DNA from: Atriophallophorus winterbourni
Lineage: Eukaryota; Platyhelminthes; Trematoda; Plagiorchiida; Microphallidae
Assembly (NCBI GenBank): GCA_013407085.1
Contig: JACCGJ010000688.1
Coordinates: 62,001-126,000 of the forward strand
Length of the DNA stretch: 64,000 bases
Reading direction: 5' to 3'
The notes under the pieces were generated by a model. The model was given only the letters and a program-made list of their open reading frames with translations. It was not told the origin of the DNA and did not search any database. Below are positions 10,096-20,855 of this stretch, piece after piece (within the stretch, counting starts at the first letter, position 1; each line of letters starts with the position of its first letter). The translations under genes and the position numbers were made by a program.

Positions 10096-10218
10096 ATGCT
10101 TCCGTGTGGATGAAACTCGTGTTCATGAACAAACAATCCATTTCATTTATTGATCTTTGGAGTCATTTTCATGAAAACTACTCACATTGTCGCATGGTTA
10201 TGTTCTGGTCTCTTTCAG

Positions 10219-10401
10219 CTGTTTGAAGCGCTGGCCGGCAAGTCGTTTGTCTATCGTGCCCGAGCGCACCAGAAGCTGGACACCATGTGTGCCGAGTTGC
10301 TTCAACTGTACGGAGCTAAATATGGGCCGAACTCGGTCAAACTAATCACCGATAGCTTTTGTGATGTTGAAAGCCTAGACCCGAAAACGTCGTACATTCA
10401 G
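10219..10401 (+). CDS. DOCK: DOCK exon, DHR-2 lobe B
   Basis: 61 codons, acceptor ggtctctttcag, donor gttagt. It encodes KSFVYRARAHQKLDTMC, LLQLYGAKYGPNSVKLITDS and LDPKTSYIQ, the DHR-2 FVY...KL...YG..(FY)G...V.(LI)I.DS...LDP..(SA)YIQ pattern. Confidence 0.93.
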
Positions 10402-10790
10402 GTTAGTGCGCGGCATTTTTGCACCATTTAATTATTGTTTGTTCATCAGATGAGCTGTTTTCAGCTTGATTTATTTATCAAGTTATCAGCTTTGCTGTTT
10501 GTACTCATCCAAGGGAAATTGCAATTTTCGTTACAATCAGCTATGTAAGTATGTATGATATGGTATGGTATGAAGGCACAATCCTGATCCAGACAAAGTG
10601 CTGTCGCACAGTCACAACTATGGAGGTGTAGTATAGTCTTAGTAAAGGCTAAAATTTTGTATTCATTATTAAATTGAATGCAGGGTCTTTATTCTAAATC
10701 AAACGATCGAACATGTGTAAGTACAACATATCGGTTGTACTAATCTCTTTTAACATTTTGGCCGTCAATAGTCGATTTTACTTGTGTTTG
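10402..10790 (+). other. DOCK intron with a family-A remnant
   Basis: A degenerate reverse family-A copy lies at about 10545-10625 (ggcacaatcctgatccagac). The rest shows nothing recognisable. Confidence 0.5.
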
Positions 10791-12219
10791 AAGACTAGCT
10801 GTTGCTAATCTCATAGTCTCCGTCGCGTTGAAACGGGACCTTAGTGTGGTGCGATGATTTGTGTACCTTCATGACCCATTAAGCTATACTGGGCGGTGTC
10901 CTTTGGTGCCAGCAGAGCTACTCATACCAGAAAGGTCGATGGACAGAGGTCAGACAAACTCAGTCTCAACCCACTGCCTTGGGGTTCAGGCTCCGGATAG
11001 AACCCCCTAAGCCAACACCCTACTTACGTCTGGACATCCCACAACCAACTATGGAAATACAGGTAAAATGACACTTCCCGTGCTCTCACGCTCTCTGCTC
11101 ACAATGTTTTCAATGGTCTCACACGTTTGAATAACCGTTTTCCGTTTTGTAGCTCTTTGGGTAGCCCTTACAGAAGTACAGCTTGCTCATCAAGGTCTCC
11201 AAATTTAGCCATTTCGAATATTTTGCCTGCTTCGAATGCCTCCATAGCATTCTTCCGCCCTCATGTACAGTTCAAATTAGCGACGTTTAATGTACGGACT
11301 TCAGCTAGCATCAGACACCAGGCAGTCTTGTCTCGCACACTTTATAGCCTCGATATCAATGTATGCTGTTTGTCGGAAACACACTTGCATAACTCTAGCT
11401 CGGTTACGTGATTGTCTAATCCTTCGAACGTTTGCAAATCATACTATTTACGCCTGTCTAGTGATGAAGATGCCATGGTATCTGGTCAAACTGGTGTCGG
11501 AATCATCTTGAGTGAGTGAGCTGGATCCCAGTCAACACTCGCTTTGTGCAGTAAAGCTACAGGGTTCGTGCAAGAAAGGCCGATTTCGCAACCAATCCCG
11601 CAACCTGTTTGTGGTTGCTGCCTATGCACCGACTAATTGTAGCTCCGAACTTGCCAAGAATGAGTTCTATGGAAAACTACAAGAACTCATTAGAGTGACA
11701 TTGTTGTCTTAGCTGGGGACAGGAAGGCACGTGTACCTCGTCTATCTTCAAACAAGCATTTCGTGGGTGGAAGGTTTGGTCTTGATTGTCATCGTACCGA
11801 CAACGGTAAGCGATTGCTTAGTTTGTGCTCAGAGCACAGAATCTACCTTGCCAGCCCTATCTTCAGCCACTCGGTGCGTCACTGCTGCACCTGGAAATCT
11901 CCATCGGCGGCCTTGTTCACGCAAATTGACCATATTGCTATCAGCTACTCGTGGCGAGGGAGTGTGCAGGTTTACCGTTCATACTAGAGTACCTTCTAGA
12001 GTCAGATCATGCGTTATTCTGGGCTAAACTCTCGATACGTTTTTGTGGGAAACGTAGAAATGTTGCAAGGCAGTTGAGTGTTGCCAGGCTTAATGATCTC
12101 CCGGTTCTCATGGAGTTTCAGGCCAATTTGAGTTGGCATCTTTCTGCAGTTTCCAGAAATAGTGTCGATGAAAATTGGAACAAAATACAAACCTCCTTGG
12201 AAATAGCCGCGTTAGATAG

Positions 12220-13078
12220 TTGTGGGTTGACTTCCTGTGTAGCTGGGTTGCTGCGAATTCTCTCCAACTGATAGACCAACGTCGGTTTCTTTCTGCTGAT
12301 AGCATACATGGTGCGTCACGAAAACTTAATAAACGTAAACTGGTTGCCAGTTTAAGAACCGACAGAGAAAATTGGTGGAGTTCTAAGGCTTCGGAAATGG
12401 AATCTGCGGCAGCTGTGGGCAATTTCATAAAATTATTCAAACTCATCAGAACTACTGGAAGCGGGCGACCAGTCATCAGTGAGCTGATACGTAAAGCAGA
12501 TGGTTCGCCAGGTTTTAACACGCACAGGCGCATGGAGAGATGGGCAGAACATTTCGAGGCACAGTTTAACTGGCCTTCTGCACCCACTGATTTCGAGAAT
12601 ACGGAACACTGTACCCCATGGTCGATTTCTCTTGAGGCTCCGACTCAATCAGAGATTTACAGTATAGTCCGGAGCCTTAAGCGCCATCAGGCATCAGGTG
12701 CTGATGCTTTGCTTCAGTCATTGTTCAAAGATGGCGGTTTCCCTTTAGTTCGCAAATTTCAGGCGCTGTTCGCCAACATATGGGCTGAGGAGCACGCTCC
12801 GATCCCTTTGATTGCTACGATTTTCAAAAAGGGACGGCGCGATTCCTGTGAAAATACTTTCGTCCATTCTGCTTCACCGATTGAGTACCAAACGGGAAGA
12901 GCAAATCCATGAGGAGCAAACTGGGTTTCGTGCCGGCCGAGGGTGCATAGATCAAATTTTCATATTCCGTCAGTTACTAGAGCAACGCCACGCTTTTCGT
13001 AGACCAACTATCGTGGTATTCCTTGACATCCGAGCGGCATTCGATTCAATCGAGAAAGTCTTTGGAACTGTCTACTGA
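12220..13078 (+). pseudogene. Reverse transcriptase, fingers/palm part (broken)
   Basis: Two overlapping frames carry the RT N-terminal half: MERWAEHFEAQFNWPSAP, SLKRHQASGADALL, IFKKG, and after a frameshift EEQTGFRAGRGCIDQIFIFR and FLDIRAAFDSIE. The homologous stretch at 56.4-57.0 kb is in a single frame, so at least one indel near 12830 and another near 13060 broke this copy. Confidence 0.8.
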
Positions 13079-13086
13079 GACATGGA

Positions 13087-14112
13087 GTGCCCGAGAAGTA
13101 TGTTTGGATCTTGAAAGCATTATATTGCGAAATTTCGGGCAGGGTTCGAGCGTACGGACAATTGTCGTCCTCGTTCAATATCCCCAGCGGGGTGCGGCAT
13201 GGCTGCCTTATCTCACCGTTCCTTTTTAACTTCGCGATCGACGATGTCCGGAGAAAAGCTTTAGCTGGTCTGGTGGGCGCAGGTGTTGAACTTCTGCCGA
13301 TTGAGAGAGCTACCGAATTAGAGTATGCGGATGACATCGCACTTGTGGGAGATGACCCTCATATAATGCAACAAGCCCTGGACCGCCTGACACTTGAAGC
13401 TTTAAGTTATTGCGTGTGCTTTGCGCCTAACAAGTGTAAAACACTTACCCAGGATTGGAGCGGCTCTCTTCTAAACCTAACTCTGTGCGATATCAATCTT
13501 GAATTGGTTGACAGCATGGTTTACCTCGCAGTTGTATCTCTGCTGGGGGTTGTGTCCAGGACGAGATCTCACATTGTGTTCGCAAAGCGGGTGCAGCGTT
13601 TGCTAACCTTCGCCATTCGTGGCGGCGATGTGATGTTTCACTCCATACTAAAGGCCGAGTGTACAATGCAGTGGTGTGTGCTACACTACTTTATGGCTGC
13701 GAAACCTGGTCTATCCGATCGGAAGATGTCCTTCGGCTGTTTTGGCATCTGTTACTTCCGTACGATTGCTCGCATTCGGTGGCAGCATCGCGTTACAAAT
13801 ATAGATTTCTGCAAGCGGGTGTTAGGACCAAGTGACCACGGACTGAGACAAATGCTGATGTTTGCTCGTTTGCGATGGTTGGGACATGTATTAAGAATGC
13901 CTACTCACCGTTTACCATACCGCGCCTTATTCGCAGAGCCTGACAGAAGCTGGGAGAAAAAATCGGGTGGCCAGTCCATGACGTGGCGCTTCGGGATGAA
14001 GAAACTCACCGTAGCGCTAGGCTCAGTTGGGCGTATTCGTTTGCCTGGATGGGGTCCAAAAACTCCACCTAATAGTTGGCTGGAGTACCTTTCAGTGATA
14101 TGGCTGCAGTGA
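13087..14112 (+). pseudogene. Reverse transcriptase palm/thumb and C-terminal domain (broken)
   Basis: 341 residues open to a TGA: GVRHGCLISPFLFNFAI, ELEYADDIALVGDD (catalytic box intact), then a thumb region with a small deletion, IARIRWQHRVTNIDFCKRVL, ARLRWLGHVLRMP and RLPGWGPK. Its N-terminal half is in another frame, so no complete protein can be made. Confidence 0.85.
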
Positions 14113-14474
14113 CACCAGTGTATTTTAATGTGTCATAATTTTTTATCCGGTATATTTTAAAAACAAAAAAATCACATTCGCATGCAGTGAAACTACCAAA
14201 CAAGCTGCTTTTTGCGCATTTGCTTTTGCACCGCTTGCCCGCTTTCCTTTTCCACGCGCTTGCTTATCTGCTTTTCCTGCTTCATGATGATGATGATATC
14301 ATCATCTCCGTGTTTAACATGCAAAAACACGAAAACGATAAGAAATATGACTGCAGGGCATGTGAGTGCCCCAAACCCTGCCTTTACACCCAGCTTAGCG
14401 CGCTTTGCTTATATTCTCCACGTGGATCATCTATCCGTCATACGTCGTGTCCATGTTAGCTTCAGGTTTATACT

Positions 14475-14695
14475 TTTGATATTCTTGTTGACCTCCTTCA
14501 GTCGATGTCGACCATCGATGCACATCACGAACGCAGCGTTTAAAATGAGTAAACAGTCCGATTCTCGGGAGTAACAATCTCCCCCGCTGCGTCCACATCT
14601 ATAGGCGGTACACAGCTGATCGGGAACAGTTGCACGTTGACGACATGATCTTCAGCCGAGAGTAGTATCTGTTGTTCCTCGAGATTTCTACCTAT
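14475..14695 (-). mobile_element. LINE-X 3' relic
   Basis: Reverse strand copy of the LINE-X end: ttgacctccttcagtcgatg, tcgaccatcgatgcacatca, and the region coding the CQRCG-type zinc finger (acagtccgattctcgggag). Extends to a few bases before a DOCK acceptor. Confidence 0.6.
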
Positions 14696-14710
14696 ATTTC
14701 ATTTTTTCAG

Positions 14711-14828
14711 ATTATTTATGTCGAACCCTACAAATCCGTGCCATCCACGGGGAAATTGCTCACAACATATGAGAAACACTACGATGTTCGACAATTTTTG
14801 TTCGATACGCCATTCGTGGTTCCATTCG
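14711..14828 (+). CDS. DOCK: DOCK exon, DHR-2 lobe B/C
   Basis: Acceptor cattttttcag, donor gtatgt, phase 1 at the end. It encodes IIYVEPY, TYEKHYDVRQFLFDTPFVVPF. The I-YVEPYF and (F/Y)-YN-RRF-(F/Y)-TPF motifs of DHR-2 are easily recognised. The exon lies just after a decayed LINE in the preceding intron. Confidence 0.93.
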
Positions 14829-14907
14829 GTATGTAGCCTTGCTTTTTTTCCTGTTTTAATCGCATTCTCGAAATGTCCTTGGCATTTTCCCCCTTCGCTT
14901 CCAACAG

Positions 14908-15162
14908 GCACTCCCTTTCCATCCAACCCACTTGCTTGTGCATCAAAACGTACCGAAGACCTATCGTCACAATGGCTACGCCGCACAATTGTCACCACGG
15001 ACGGCAGCTTTCCACATTTACGCCGTCGGCTTGAAGTAATCAATACCACGGTCACTGATTTATCCCCAATCGATGTCGCAATCGACGCGCTGACGAATAA
15101 AACACACGAGCTTCGGGGACATATCAGTTTTGCATCCGCATTGTCCGCCTCCACTGCAATCG
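14908..15162 (+). CDS. DOCK: DOCK exon, DHR-2 lobe C
   Basis: Completes a Gly codon after acceptor cttccaacag and ends phase 1 before gtaggt. It encodes the RRTIVTTDGSFPHLRRRLEV motif (KRKTILTTSHAFPYIKTRV in DOCK7) and LSPIDVAIDALTNKTHELR (LTPIEVAIEDMQKKTQEL). It is flanked by introns of 79 and 56 bp, the compact part of the gene. Confidence 0.94.
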
Positions 15163-15218
15163 GTAGGTTTGGAAAATGGTTGTGTAACATGCCCTAATAA
15201 ATGTCTCTTTCCCGATAG

Positions 15219-15471
15219 CTAACGGAAGTGAGAGTGGATCTGAACGAGTTACCGTGACTTCCATCGGCATCCAGTGTCCTATTCATCGATCCCAACCGAC
15301 CGATGTTAAACCGCAAGCTGGTGTCCCTTTGTTGATGGACATGCAACTGCAAGGCGCCTTGTTGACCACCGTCAATGCTGGACCGATGGCGTACGCGGAG
15401 ACATTTCTCAAATGCGAAAACCAGTGGAAATATCCTCAGGAGAAGGTTAACAAGCTCCGGGTGCTTTTCTT
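15219..15471 (+). CDS. DOCK: DOCK exon, DHR-2 catalytic lobe C with nucleotide sensor
   Basis: Acceptor cccgatag, donor gtaagt, phase 2 at the end. A Ser/Gly-rich linker is followed by MQLQGALLTTVNAGPMAYAETFL and KVNKLRVLF. The VNxGP valine occupies the nucleotide-sensor position of the DHR-2 alpha-10 insert. The KLR-x-(L/C)-F stretch leads into the last helix, which is encoded nearly 7 kb downstream. Confidence 0.93.
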
Positions 15472-15579
15472 GTAAGTGTCCAGCATGATCGATACATTTT
15501 CCACTGTCGCGTATTGCGGATGTTCCTTGTTTTGTCTGACCGTGAACACAATAAAAGATGATATACAGCACGTGTGTAC

Positions 15580-15915
15580 TAAATGCTTCACACTGTACAA
15601 CAGTGAAACCTAGAGTATTCACGTAACTCACGAACGGCAGCAGTTGTATGCTGACGACGTGACATACGTTCAGCTGCATGGATGTGCAATCGTGCAGTAC
15701 TTTTGTGTTGTGCGGCTAACACCGTGCTAAATTGATTGGCTAGAGGTAGTGAGCTGCGTGCTGAAACACGCTGGAGTCTCACTATCAGTTCCTGTTCTTT
15801 TTTTCTTACTTATATCTGTCTAGGCCTGGGCAACCTGGCAGTATCTTAGCCCATGTGCAGTCTGTGACTGTGCGGCACTTTGCCTGGATCAGGCTTGTGC
15901 TTTCACACACGCACG
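15580..15915 (+). repeat. Family-A repeat, longest copy
   Basis: About 335 bp with all recognisable segments in order: gtatgctgacgacgtgacat, gtgttgtgcggctaacaccg, acacgctggagtctcactat, tgtctaggcctgggcaacct, gactgtgcggcactttgcct and gatcaggcttgtgctttc. A non-coding short retroposon is the most likely identity, but no promoter boxes or TSD were identified. Confidence 0.65.
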
Positions 15916-15984
15916 TTCAGCTGCCGAGAAGAGTAGATAATTGCCTCGGGTGCTCAACATAGATCACACCCTCGTTGTTCAACG

Positions 15985-16115
15985 GCCGCCGTTCAGCCAA
16001 ATATTTTGTATCGCTGTGGGAGAGATTGTTCCATTTCAAATCGATCTGTTGAGTCATTTGGAACGCTTGTGATGGTCATTCTTGGTCGTGATCTAACAAA
16101 GGAGGTTAACAACAA
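15985..16115 (+). mobile_element. LINE-X 3' relic with (AAC)n tail
   Basis: tatcgctgtgggagagattg ttcc and, after decay, acaaaggaggttaacaacaac. The (AAC)n end is the same as at 28878-28895. Confidence 0.55.
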
Positions 16116-16256
16116 CTTGTTTGATTAGTGGGGAGACACATTTGTTTCATTCTTGTCTCCACGTTTCTTATACTCTCTTTCTGTTAGTCAAAACCGAAAT
16201 TAAGAATGTAATATCATTCAATATATTGTGGTGCTCGCATCCCCATCCCTTACACA

Positions 16257-16296
16257 CCACTACCGGTTTCTGGCTGTTTGCCGTCATCAGGTGGAG
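16257..16296 (-). ncRNA. Hammerhead ribozyme, family E (array unit 1)
   Basis: On the - strand: CUCCAC, core CUGAUGA, stem II GGC-AAACA-GCC with a C/A mismatch at its base, core GAAA, self-complementary ACCGGU as stem III, cleavage base A, GUGG pairing with CCAC. All core positions are intact. The very short stem III suggests activity mainly as a dimer, as reported for other minimal type-I hammerheads. Confidence 0.8.
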
Positions 16297-16497
16297 ACAG
16301 TGAGATCATGTTCTGTGAGCCTTGAAACAGTGGATAAATGGTAAACAAGGTTATACTTGTATGCCACTGTTGCATAGGGTTCGTACAACGAACCACGATG
16401 TTCAAACACGGAATCACAAAGTGATTCTTGGTTAAGCACTCAATGCGCTTGTGGATAACCAAAGTAATGTGTTGCTCACATCCCCCGAAATTACACA

Positions 16498-16537
16498 CCA
16501 CTACCGGTTTATGGCTGTTTGCCGTCATCAGGTGGAG
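16498..16537 (-). ncRNA. Hammerhead ribozyme, family E (array unit 2, mutated)
   Basis: Same as unit 1 except the second core box reads UAAA instead of GAAA (the conserved G12 is lost). It should not cleave, which would leave a longer permissive dimer. Confidence 0.75.
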
Positions 16538-16737
16538 ACAGTGAGATCAGGTTCAGTGAGCCTTGAAGCAGTGGATAAATGGTAAACAAGATTATACTTG
16601 AATGCCACTGTTGCATAGGGTTCGTACAACGAACCACGATGTTCAGACACAGAATCACAAAGTGACTCGTGGTCAAGCACTCAAGGCGCTCAAATTGACG
16701 AATGCATTGTGGTGCTCACATCCCCATCCCTTACACA

Positions 16738-16777
16738 CCACTACCGGTTTCTGGCTGTTTGCCGTCATCAGGTGGAG
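16738..16777 (-). ncRNA. Hammerhead ribozyme, family E (array unit 3)
   Basis: Identical to unit 1 over the ribozyme: CUGAUGA, GGC-AAACA-GCC, GAAA, ACCGGU, A, GUGG. Core intact. Confidence 0.8.
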
Positions 16778-16959
16778 ACAGCAAGATTAAAATGAGTGAG
16801 CCTTGAAACAGTGGATAAATGGCAAACGAAGTTAGCCTTGTAGTATCATTCAATTTTTTTTGTGAATTCCTATCCTCGCAATTTCGATTTTTCATTCAAT
16901 TTTCTTTTTACTTGTTTATCCAATCGTTGAGCGCCTTTCGTTCATTAAAAAAACAATTC

Positions 16960-17250
16960 ATTTGGTCAGCAGACGCTGACCTGTGCAATTAATAAATAAT
17001 TAGGGATGAACACAGCCATTAGGAGGTGTGATCAATTATTTTGATCTCCCCTGTCTAGCTTAGAGAACTCAGGATTGGTCAAGAGAATGCCATTTAAACC
17101 TGAACACTGTTCGTACCGACACCCTTGGTCTGACGAAGCTTCTGTGTTCAAAAGCGAAACGTTACCAAAAAACCTGCTCTAACCGATTCATTGCAAACTT
17201 TATTTTCATGATTATGGACTGCCGATCGGTCTCGAATATTTTCAAATTCT
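16960..17250 (+). mobile_element. Penelope-type terminal repeat fragment (second subfamily)
   Basis: Contains gaacactgttcgtaccgaca, a hammerhead, then ctgctctaaccgattc and a ccgatcggtctcgaat end. The same arrangement occurs twice, in opposite orientations, at 31960-32400. No coding part remains. Confidence 0.6.
17125..17168 (+). ncRNA. Hammerhead ribozyme, PLE type
   Basis: UUGGU, core CUGACGA, one unpaired A, stem II GCUU...AAGC with loop CUGUGUUCA, core GAAA, minimal stem III ACGU, cleavage base U, ACCAA pairing perfectly with UUGGU. Penelope-like elements are known to carry minimal type-I hammerheads in their terminal repeats. The extra A next to stem II is a deviation. Confidence 0.65.
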
Positions 17251-17259
17251 TTGCTAATT

Positions 17260-17950
17260 CATTTGGTCCGTTTTCTCCTGTTTACAATCCGTGTAATCTT
17301 TGGGAAGAATCGTCAAGTAATGTGTTTCTCTCCCGGGATGATCACTTGATGCAATCTACTTGACAATGTGAGCTCGTGTGCTGCTTGCTCACCACTACTT
17401 ATCAGTCAACCCACTTCGGGATTTGCCGCAGATGCTATAATAGACTTATCGACCCCGCTGCAAATATTTGACTGCTTCTTTGTATGCTTGGCGAAAACCC
17501 CTTCGTGTTTCTCATTAGATAACACTCCCATTCGGTCTTGGTTTTCGTGTGTTCCTGTTTGTGTTGTGTGACACACAAGCGAGCACAATAGAATCTGGTC
17601 ATGTCCATCATCGTATGCGTAATCTGTCTACGTGGGAATGAGCACTAATCATCTAACAACGCGTTCAAAGTAAAACTCCTTCCACTGTTTTAACGGTTGT
17701 GGATACTAATCTTATCTTAGCCTGATGAACGCAAAACGAGTGAGCCTGGCAGAACGGTGAAATTGCACAACTACACGCGCCTTCGAGGTTACCAACGCTT
17801 TTTATCGTTTAGCTTAATTGCGGATAATGTTTTTGAAAATAATTAACGTGGTCAACAATTTGCTTCTATCGTCTGTATTCAATCACACAATATATCGTTC
17901 AAGTTAGGAGCATCTTCCTGTCGGAACATCAGCTGTATCGTTTAGTTGTT
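17260..17950 (+). other. DOCK intron, nothing recognised
   Basis: No repeat family or coding stretch that I can identify. Confidence 0.5.
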
Positions 17951-17972
17951 GCGTTTTGCCGCAGCGAACTGC

Positions 17973-18505
17973 GGCATAGCCGGGTGTGGCAGTGGGGATA
18001 AGCTCCCACTGTTTATAAAATGCTCTCATATGGCACGCGTCTCAAACAGCCTCTGACAATAAAGTCCAGCTTCTGGCCTGCACGAGTGGCTCCCCGAGCC
18101 CGGCGGAACTACTTCTACCAACAGGAGAAGGGGCGAAGGCGAGTGACTGGCGCCTGAAAACTAGTTTGCTTCGGGCAGATGGAGCTCGTTAGCCTGGGAG
18201 GGCATTTCATCTAAAGGAAGGAAAACCCTGATTTTAAACCTCCGCTGCCTTGCGGGATACCCGATCGCGGGAAAGGCTTCGGGAGAAAACCTTGAGGAAA
18301 AACCTGGAACAGAATCTGGTAGACCACCTCTTTCTGGCAACTCCCTGCTGCCTTGCAGGTCGCACTTGGTTATGCAAAGGCTATAGAAGCTGACTCGAAC
18401 AAACGCCGAGTGGTGCTGGGGATGCCGCTTTGTACCCAAATCCCCAAGAACCTTCATTGAAGCCGACTCATCCTCCAGGACGAGATAGTCGAGCAAAAGC
18501 AAAAA
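17973..18505 (+). mobile_element. Family-B retroposon, complete, with 12-bp TSD
   Basis: 533 bp starting ggcatagccgggtgtggcag and ending gagcaaaagcaaaaa, flanked by a perfect 12-mer GCAGCGAACTGC on both sides (17961-17972, 18506-18517). The A-rich tail and TSD mark a LINE-mobilised non-autonomous element. No tRNA, 7SL or 5S head was recognised, and no ORF makes sense, so its origin is open. Other copies: 9.6, 22.4, 26.6 and 29.4 kb. Confidence 0.85.
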
Positions 18506-18574
18506 GCAGCGAACTGCTCGAAGGTGTATGTTTATATGGTGTATTTGCATAAAATCACAAAGCTGGATCTATAC

Positions 18575-18740
18575 AAAGTGCCACAATGGTCTAGACTGAG
18601 ATACTATCAGATTGCCCAGGTCCTGATAAGATATAAGAATGTGATAATGCCACGGAGACTCCAGTGTGTTTCCGCATGCCGCTCAGTACAGTTGGCGAAC
18701 AATTAAAGCATGATTGTACTGCACAATTACACACTAATGG
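18575..18740 (-). repeat. Family-A repeat, degenerate
   Basis: gatactatcagattgcccag and tgccacggagactccagtgt ... ctcagtacagttggcgaac correspond to both family-A segments. Confidence 0.5.
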
Positions 18741-18744
18741 TCAT

Positions 18745-20855
18745 TTTTAAACTGCACTGCCACGGTTTTTACTCTTTTTGTCTTTTTATTGCCGGTATTT
18801 TTCCTTCGTGTGTAGTTGAAACACGTGGTCGTATAAGAAAACCACACACTAATTTTATTACCGCATATTGTTTTATTGCGGGTTGTCGCGCTAATACGAT
18901 TCTCGTATTTTTTATTGACAGTCTTTAGTTTTTTGAAGTAGTAGACCGTAACGAACGCAATATTTTCTCCAGTTTGGTCACTCTGAAATTTTTTTTGTAA
19001 ACAATATTCGGAATAAATTTTTGTGCAATTCGTTCGCGGAGATTTGAGGCAACATTTCGCTTGTGACACAGAAACGTTATCGGACCAAAGATGATAGTTG
19101 TTATAACTCTAACAGGATAAAAAAAGGCTCAACGCGCGCAACAGAACTCTATTGAACAAGTGACTTAATTTGAACCAGTTTGCGATCAATATTGACGGAC
19201 CAATGAGAATAGAGTTGTAAGCGGATCTCAATCGATACACTGTACGCGCGTGTGGGTGCATGACCGCACAACACAGCCAAACATAACGCAGATATGCTGC
19301 CTGTAACAATAGTCAAGAGAGAGAACATGACGAACTATGTTTGAACTTACCGCTAAGCCTAAGGGGTTTCAAGTCACATAGGCAAGACCAAGATGAGCGG
19401 TCGAGAATGGTGTCTTTTCACCTCAGTTTGATAACAGTGAACGCGGTCAAGTTTGTTTTTCAGACACTCACGTGTAAAAGCTCGTAACTAACTTTGCCAA
19501 GGTTCATCTATGTTTTTGGAGAATGTTAATAAATAAAAATGTTGGCCAACTTACGCTCTCGTCAGATTGTGGAGATGTCCACCCCATCCACCTTATTAAA
19601 CACAAGTATACAAAAGCTATCACGCCCATTTTCTCTACTTTCACCGATGAGTATTTGGCCCGCATCACTTGGCATTCACTGAAAATTCGTATAACGCGCG
19701 GTCATTGGTTTGCTGTGTGATGTGCCGGTTTGCGTTCTATTGCATCGCTCAACCGATGTTCTTGAGAGAAAAATAGACGAAGCTATAAACCTAAAGACTT
19801 GTCTAGGATAAGCAAACGCATATCATTGGACAGAAGAAAATAGCTTTGTTTGTTTGAACAATTTTTCGACAAGCGATATTAATATATCCTCACAAATTTC
19901 CAGAATGTAATGAAAGCACAGAAGATAAAATTTATAATTTTATGGAAAACTTTGGATTGCCAGTCGAATTCTAAAATCCGAAACAGCTTCAGATTCGACT
20001 ACATGGGACATCAGGGGTTGTGGCGAAATTTCACGCGGCAAGAATTTTTCCGATCCTGCTTCTTCAGTATTTATGTTAATGTTCTCCGACCGGCGCCAAA
20101 CAGCCTATAAATGGAATTGTCCCTTTGTCTACTGACGGTAACTCTAGTTACCACCTCAAACAAGCAGTCGATTGCTCAGTAGCTCCCGTCGGTACCTTCA
20201 GTCACCATCGGATTGCACTTGTCAGGCGGCGTCTGGCATCTGATCCATAAAAATTAATCATGTGTTTTATTTATGCCATAATTAAACCGACTAACACAAC
20301 AATATCATCAAATACGTATATCAATTACCGTAGACAAATGGTTAATCATGGTGTCTAAGAAATTGATATAGTCAAAGAAGACGCGTACGGCCAGTCCTAC
20401 TTACGATAACAAATGTGTGGTTGACAATGCACCAGTGTAATTTTCGTATTTATTCTGTCTAAGCCTGGACTACTTGACGGCGTATCGTAACACACATGAT
20501 GCATGCTCTGCCTTTTTGCTTCTTAAAATATTTGATCGCTAAATGCCGCATGTTACACCGACTTGCTTTTACTGTTGTGTTACGGTTTCCACGGTGGATT
20601 AGCCACCTTCATTAATGCCCCGATCAGAGGAGAGATCGTTGCACATCGTTACTTGTTCTCGTTCCTACCTTCGAACGCCATAGACGGTACGGAGACCCAA
20701 GCCATTTGCATCTTCCTTCACAATTGACCGCCAAGTTTCGTGAGCGCTCAGTCTGTCTTGTTACAAGGCCCAACTTAACCTTTCTCGCCATTTCCGGACG
20801 TCTGGCATGTTTTATGCCGAGTAATCCCATGCTGTCACGTGTTTACTAATAACTC
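18745..20855 (+). other. DOCK intron, nothing recognised
   Basis: Over 2 kb of mostly AT-rich DNA without recognisable coding or repeat homology. The stretch 20590-20830 is more GC-balanced and could be old transposon DNA, but I cannot name it. Confidence 0.5.

Larger units (their letters stand above)
10800..14190 (+). mobile_element. RTE-like non-LTR retrotransposon, decayed
   Basis: Near full length. An endonuclease (APE-type) region begins near 11270 (FKLATFNVRTSASIRHQ, NVCCLSETH) and reaches the SDHALF box near 12005. An RT domain runs 12.5-13.5 kb with EEQTGFRAGRGCIDQI, FLDIRAAFDSIE, NIPSGVRHGCLISPFLFNF and the catalytic YADDIAL. A C-terminal segment has RLRWLGHVLRM. It ends in an A-rich tail near 14180. 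At least five frameshifts or stops make it inactive. It is a divergent relative of the intact copy at 56.4-58.2 kb. It lies in the intron before DOCK DHR-2 lobe B/C. Confidence 0.85.
16223..16843 (-). mobile_element. Tandem hammerhead array (2.6 x 240 bp) inserted as one unit
   Basis: Three ribozyme-bearing segments repeat with periods of 241 and 240 bp on the - strand. Each unit also has a perfect inverted repeat ggttcgtacaacgaacc and a gaatcacaaagtgattc palindrome. The 11-mer TATCATTCAAT flanks the whole array (16212-16222 and 16844-16854), so the multimer entered in one target-primed event. This matches what is known of retrozymes, whose hammerhead RNAs circularise and are copied into multimeric cDNA. 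No protein is encoded, so the enzymes must be supplied by another element. The units differ at several positions. Confidence 0.85.
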
